Shown one piece after another: positions 63,157-64,000 of a DNA stretch of 64,000 nucleotides. This DNA is from Glycomyces sp. TRM65418 (lineage in GTDB: Bacteria > Actinomycetota > Actinomycetes > Mycobacteriales > Micromonosporaceae). The position numbers and the translations under genes were made by a program. The stretch is taken from the NCBI RefSeq assembly GCF_019710475.1, contig NZ_JAJFAX010000007.1, positions 1 through 64,000 of the forward strand, in the 5' to 3' direction. The number at the start of each line of letters is the position of its first letter. The stretch's first letter is position 1. Below the pieces are notes generated by a model. The model saw nothing but the letters and a program-made list of their open reading frames with translations, did not search any database and was not told the DNA's origin.

Positions 63157-63233
63157 CGCGGCAACTGCTCGTCATGCCGGTGCAGCGGCCCGTAGTATTC
63201 CGTGCCATTGTGCGAGAAATTCTCCCCCCGCCC

Positions 63234-63262
63234 TTGTCAAGGCCCACAACGGCCTCTAACGT
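63234..63262 (+). promoter_or_regulatory. Promoter of riboswitch-controlled NlpC/P60-type gene
   Basis: TTGTCA (63234-63239) and TAACGT (63257-63262) are separated by 17 bases; transcription would begin near 63269, giving a leader of about 250 nt. Confidence 0.6.
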
Positions 63263-63349
63263 GAAGCCCGTCGCGCCGGTACCCCGGAGGCACCCCGCCC
63301 CCGCCGCGCGGCCCCGCCGAATCGGTGAAGCCCCAGTCATGGCGAAGCG

Positions 63350-63500
63350 TGCGAGCCGGAACCTGGCGCTGTGTCACCGAACCGGGGAACCAGCAGTCGG
63401 CCGCTCAAGCCCGGCCGACGGGGTGAATCGCGCCCCCAGCGCGTAGGGCGACCCTTCCTTCCGCCCGAACCCGACAGCTAACCCGGTAGGCGGCCAAAGG
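63350..63500 (+). ncRNA. Cyclic-di-AMP (ydaO/yuaA) riboswitch
   Basis: The leader contains the ydaO signature blocks: CCGGGGAACC, GGGGTGAATC, AGGGCGACCCTTCC, GCCCGAACCCGACAGCTAAC and GTAGGCGG near the 3' end. In actinobacteria this riboswitch controls peptidoglycan hydrolase genes, turning them off at high c-di-AMP. The 5' boundary is approximate. Confidence 0.85.
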
Positions 63501-63516
63501 AAGGAGCGCATCCCTG

Positions 63517-64000
63517 GTGCGTACCCGTCGTATCGCCGCCGCCTTCGCGGCCGTAGCACTGCTCCCCGCGACCGCGGCGCTGCTCACCGCCTCCCAGGCG
63601 TCCGCGCAGACCAGCGAGGAGATCCAAGCCGAGATCGACGAGCGCAGCCACGAGCTCGAGAAGATCATCGAGGACTACAACGCCAAGCGCGAGGAACTCG
63701 AGGACGCCAACCAGCTCATCGACGAGATCGAGGCGCAGCTCCCCGCCCTCGAGGCGGCCGCCGCCGAGGCCCGCGAAGCCGTCGCCGACTACGCCGCGAC
63801 GGCGTACACGGGCGGCGACATGGCGATGTTCAACTCCGTCCTGGACGGCGACCCCTCCGACTTCGCCGACCGGCTGATGTACCTCGACAACCTCACCGCC
63901 GCCGGGAACGAGGCCCTCGCGGCCAACCTGGCCGAAGTGGACGCGCTCAAGACCCGCCAGGCCGAGCTCGAGGCCCTGCAGGCCAGCGCCGACGAGATCC
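63517..64000 (+). CDS. Secreted NlpC/P60-type hydrolase, N-terminal part (runs off the window)
   Basis: A GTG at 63517, ten bases behind AAGGAG, starts VRTRRIAAAFAAVALLPATA, a signal peptide that ends near ASQASAQ. A long coiled coil follows (EIQAEIDERSHELEKIIEDY, LEAAAAEAREAVADY), as in RipA-like and other actinobacterial NlpC/P60 peptidoglycan endopeptidases, whose catalytic domain lies at the missing C-terminus. The c-di-AMP riboswitch upstream supports this assignment. Confidence 0.75.
   Translation, partial: MRTRRIAAAFAAVALLPATAALLTASQASAQTSEEIQAEIDERSHELEKIIEDYNAKREELEDANQLIDEIEAQLPALEAAAAEAREAVADYAATAYTGGDMAMFNSVLDGDPSDFADRLMYLDNLTAAGNEALAANLAEVDALKTRQAELEALQASADEI

Overview
The window is high-GC DNA with third-position-GC-rich genes, many GTG starts and a set of actinobacterial marker genes: a WhiB protein, CarD, a PASTA-bearing bifunctional penicillin-binding protein, paired Get3/ArsA-like ATPases, DUF3151, a DUF4177 microprotein, and a cyclic-di-AMP riboswitch ahead of an NlpC/P60-type secreted protein. 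It is chromosomal DNA from a free-living actinomycete. A Glycomycetaceae- or Micromonosporaceae-like host is a guess from general character only. I see no prophage, plasmid or CRISPR array.

Layout. 0-5.9 kb: tRNA-Tyr, yajQ and a small L7/L12-like membrane protein, facing RecD2; then an alanine-type symporter and a DEDDh exonuclease. 6-9.1 kb: lipoprotein, carD, ispF and a TPR protein, resembling the lpqE-carD-ispF neighbourhood of Mycobacterium. 9.2-17.4 kb: a fumarylacetoacetase-family enzyme, then RidA, DUF4177, two Get3-like ATPases, WhiB and a PonA2-like PBP, the order known around Rv3678c-Rv3682 in M. tuberculosis. 17.6-22.7 kb: orphan ABC ATPase, membrane endonuclease/phosphatase-family protein, tRNA-Ser, deoD, SGNH-type acyltransferase. 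23.2-26.7 kb: acyl-CoA carboxylase beta subunit and acyl-CoA dehydrogenase behind a perfect 18-bp operator, and a Rieske lipoprotein. 26.7-32.4 kb: DUF3151, NhaA, a second AGCS symporter, and a divergent Fur/catalase pair. 32.7-37.8 kb: a TnpB-derived protein without its nuclease domain, TSUP permease, aldehyde dehydrogenase, and a MarR regulator divergent from a SnoaL-like and haloalkane-dehalogenase-like pair. 38-44.4 kb: a receptor kinase, a frameshifted Tat-type gene, an NDH-2-like oxidoreductase with an ECF41/SigJ-type sigma factor, a decayed oxidoreductase copy and tRNA-Phe. 44.6-52 kb: GH27 enzyme, VOC and TetR genes, YhgE/Pip remnant, oligopeptidase, fructose-bisphosphate aldolase. 52.3-58.8 kb: a GH13/LacI unit divergent from a maltose-type ABC importer. 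59-64 kb: lipoprotein/DUF1023/WXG-like cassette, small proteins, csoR-copZ, and the c-di-AMP riboswitch with the start of an NlpC/P60-type gene.

The least expected structures are: (1) a composite element present twice (13.83-14.13 kb and 45.90-46.26 kb), each time between convergent genes, made of GC-rich nested hairpins, a T6 tract and, at the same distance, a perfect DnaA-box-like TGTGGATAA; (2) an intact 199-residue TnpB N-terminal protein that jumps from the domain before RuvC to a CxxC and stops; (3) a kinase whose exported part is three four-cysteine modules; (4) an in-frame 36-nt tandem repeat inside an oligopeptidase; (5) a whiB frame that runs through its own apparent terminator.
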